Shown here: positions 5,933 through 6,044 of the stretch, piece after piece
How the letters are laid out: each line of letters starts with the position of its first letter
Numbering within the stretch: position 1 is the first letter of the stretch
DNA from: Desulfovibrio sp.
GTDB lineage: Bacteria > Desulfobacterota > Desulfovibrionia > Desulfovibrionales > Desulfovibrionaceae
Direction of reading: 5' to 3'
DNA: 6,044 nucleotides
NCBI GenBank assembly: GCA_031255035.1
Contig: JAIRTI010000180.1
Location: forward strand, 1 to 6,044
Made by a program: the position numbers and the translations under genes
Notes under the pieces: generated by a model
The model's database searches: none
The model's input: the letters and a program-made list of their open reading frames with translations, nothing else
Told to the model about the DNA's origin: nothing

Positions 5933-5956
5933 GATTTTGTACAGAACAAAGTCAAC
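5930..5956 (+). promoter_or_regulatory. 11-bp inverted repeat, possible operator or leader hairpin
   Basis: GTTGATTTTGT (5930-5940) and ACAAAGTCAAC (5946-5956) are inverted copies with one T-G wobble and a 5-nt centre (ACAGA). It overlaps the end of the candidate -10 box and lies about 20 nt before the next ATG. That suits a repressor operator or a leader stem. It is AT-rich and has no T tract, so a terminator is unlikely. Confidence 0.5.
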
Positions 5957-5976
5957 CTTTCACCCGTGAGGTGTGG

Positions 5977-6044
5977 ATGATGTCGGTTCGCACTGTCAAA
6001 TTTCGCCCTTTCGATCGGATGGAGGTCACTGATGAGCCCATCTT
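5977..6044 (+). CDS. Start of a gene cut by the window edge, possibly NeuB-type synthase
   Basis: Only 22 codons are visible. ATG 5977 (or the adjacent ATG 5980) follows a GAGG-containing stretch at 5968-5971. The product includes VKFRPFDRMEVTDEPI and then leaves the window. NeuB-family sialic-acid synthases often begin with a short segment ending in a DEP-hydrophobic pattern before the conserved AEIG-NHNG motif. A KdsC-like phosphatase just upstream would fit that pathway. This is inference from a few residues and context; the protein could be something else. Confidence 0.5.
   Translation, partial: MMSVRTVKFRPFDRMEVTDEPI

Overview
The window is GC-rich DNA from a Gram-negative bacterium. 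Coding third positions are mostly G or C, and the genes include an RlpA-type cell-wall protein and genes for surface-polysaccharide sugars. Gene style and codon use suggest a deltaproteobacterium such as a Desulfovibrionaceae member, but that is an impression and was not tested by a search. The two outer genes run off the window.

Left part (1-2423, minus strand): rlpA reads leftward into a gene for a NYN-domain (PIN-like) putative ribonuclease with a LOTUS-like domain and an Arg-Asp tripeptide-repeat linker. The gap of 59 nt, with a good ribosome binding site in it, suggests one transcript. Upstream of rlpA (about 2424-2734) there are candidate promoters and a leader containing two short GC hairpins.

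Middle (2735-3400, minus strand): a stand-alone protein of about 221 residues with what looks like a papain/C39-type Cys-His-Asp triad. It has no recognised name and is the least familiar gene here. Between it and the next gene lies a 550-nt gap (3401-3950) between two divergently read genes. This gap is packed with back-to-back hairpins (about 3567-3725), including a 64-nt near-perfect foldback, degenerate direct repeats and one CRISPR-repeat-like end motif. There is no CRISPR array.

Right part (3951-6044, plus strand): a nucleotide-sugar segment. RfbH is the PMP and iron-sulfur dependent CDP-4-keto-6-deoxyglucose 3-dehydrase. It overlaps by 4 nt a KdsC-like HAD phosphatase. After an AT-rich gap of 113 nt with a strong palindrome, another gene begins and is cut by the window edge; its first residues hint at a NeuB-type sialic-acid-like synthase. 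Together they suggest part of an O-antigen or capsule locus making deoxysugars and possibly a nonulosonic or ulosonic acid.
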